Part shown: positions 5,624-6,159 of the stretch, piece by piece
Layout: each line of letters opens with the position of its first letter
Position numbering within the stretch: the stretch's first letter is position 1
Source of the DNA: CAYFUR01 sp964346275
GTDB taxonomy: Bacteria > Sumerlaeota > Sumerlaeia > SLMS01
Assembly: GCA_964346275.1 (NCBI GenBank)
Contig: CAYFUR010000153.1
Location: 1 to 6,159, forward strand
Direction: 5' to 3'
DNA length: 6,159 nt
Program-made: the position numbers and the translations under genes
The notes under the pieces: model-generated
What the model saw: only the letters and a program-made list of their open reading frames with translations
Databases searched by the model: none
Told to the model about the DNA's origin: nothing

Positions 5624-6159
5624 TTGATCCATCCTCTTCTGGACATTGGAAAATTGTCCGTCGGCACGCCCAGCGATACCGCCTTCGAGCTGTCCTCCTA
5701 CGAGGACGGCGAGAGCGGCAGCGAGTGGTCGCTCACGAGCGGCACGGGAACGGTCACGTCCCAGTATGATGCCGGCCGCGCGTCCGACGTGCTCGTGTTC
5801 AGCAAGAGCTGCGGCCCGCCCTATTTCTGGACCGGGTCGAATCTCAACGAATCAAAGCGCGTGGTGTCCTATTGGATGAAGCGCGACACGGCGGGCTGCA
5901 CGCCGTTTATGGATTTCATCTGCCAAACCTCCGCGGGCACGCGGACGATTCGGATCTCCTACCTCTGGTATCAGACAGATACCTACGACTCGGGAACGGG
6001 AACTTATAAGGTGTTTCTGCCCTTTGATGATGAAGAATGGTATCGCGTCGAGATCGATCTGCAGGCCGTGATTGATCAGTTTACCCCGGGCGTTGACCTT
6101 CAGGCGGTGGACCAGATCCGCACCAACGGCGGAACGTGGCGGCTCGACGATCTGCGCTT
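5624..6159 (+). CDS. Beta-sandwich module protein of secreted/CBM-like type, partial, start uncertain
   Basis: One frame stays open from the codon after the TGA at 5597-5599 to the window edge, so the gene continues to the right. It reads like real protein: SSYEDGESGSEWSLTSGTG, YFWTGSNLNESKRVVSYWMK, TPFMDFICQTSAG, then a GTGTYKVFLPF ... EEWYRVEIDLQAVIDQFTPG ... DQIRTNGGTWRLDDLR pattern. The last part, with W-DLQ-PG-DQI-G-DDL spacing, resembles beta-jelly-roll, carbohydrate-binding-like modules at the surface of secreted bacterial proteins. I do not recognise the exact family. Three Cys codons (5810, 5897, 5921) would allow disulfides. There is no in-frame ATG or GTG at the 5' end. Candidates are TTG 5624 and TTG 5654, neither with a good ribosome-binding site, and no signal peptide is apparent. 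It may therefore be a 5'-truncated remnant, a frameshifted gene or one with a non-standard start. The coding call is good; start and function are weak. Confidence 0.68.
   Translation, partial: MIHPLLDIGKLSVGTPSDTAFELSSYEDGESGSEWSLTSGTGTVTSQYDAGRASDVLVFSKSCGPPYFWTGSNLNESKRVVSYWMKRDTAGCTPFMDFICQTSAGTRTIRISYLWYQTDTYDSGTGTYKVFLPFDDEEWYRVEIDLQAVIDQFTPGVDLQAVDQIRTNGGTWRLDDLR

Noticed and set aside
5596..5624. Perfect -35-like TTGACA as promoter of the right-edge gene
   Set aside because: The hexamer at 17-nt spacing is TTCCAT, matching the -10 consensus at only 3 of 6 positions, and other spacings are worse. It would also overlap the best start candidate.
5646..5879. Plus-strand 77-codon frame beginning at TTG 5646
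   Set aside because: Its translation is Arg/Pro/Ser-rich and lacks structure, while the frame one base earlier (codons at 5645, 5648 and so on) stays open to the edge and encodes a domain-like protein.

Overview
This is a 6.2 kb stretch of GC-rich bacterial chromosome, densely packed with ordinary housekeeping and metabolic genes. It shows no mobile element, CRISPR array, tRNA, rRNA or defence locus. Three of the five complete genes appear to start with GTG, and Shine-Dalgarno-like sequences precede some genes but not others. The gene set (alanine dehydrogenase, an RsmB/NOP-type rRNA m5C methyltransferase, a PrxQ/Bcp-type peroxiredoxin, YicC, an M32 carboxypeptidase and a PLDc_N membrane peptide) is widespread and does not fix the phylum. 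An environmental, GC-rich Gram-negative-type bacterium fits, but that is inference.

Layout from left to right. Positions 2-694 (+) hold the C-terminal 230 residues of alanine dehydrogenase, cut by the window edge. A strong, nearly symmetric hairpin at 723-753 sits between its stop and the stop of the convergent rRNA methyltransferase gene (754-2199, -), so it probably terminates both. Positions 2200-2323 are a divergent intergenic region that is unusually structured: nested inverted repeats, a second hairpin, an 8-T run and a short imperfect direct repeat. The peroxiredoxin gene (2324-2857, +) starts from a GTG with a clear ribosome-binding site. Its stop lies 8 nt from the stop of the convergent three-gene minus-strand cluster.

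That cluster reads M32 metallocarboxypeptidase (5496-3997), then yicC (3972-3100), then a PLDc_N two-helix membrane peptide (3093-2866). Gaps are 24 and 6 nt, so it is very likely one transcript. To its right, a 127-nt divergent spacer leads to a reading frame that runs off the window end (about 5624-6159, +). It encodes a beta-rich module resembling secreted carbohydrate-binding-like domains and has no convincing start codon or signal peptide.

The genes do not form one obvious pathway: amino-acid catabolism, ribosome modification, peroxide detoxification, RNA turnover and peptide degradation are simply neighbours. I found no convincing new multi-gene system. The items most worth a second look are the structured rsmB/peroxiredoxin intergenic region, the startless secreted-like module at the right edge, and the non-canonical cysteine arrangement of the peroxiredoxin.
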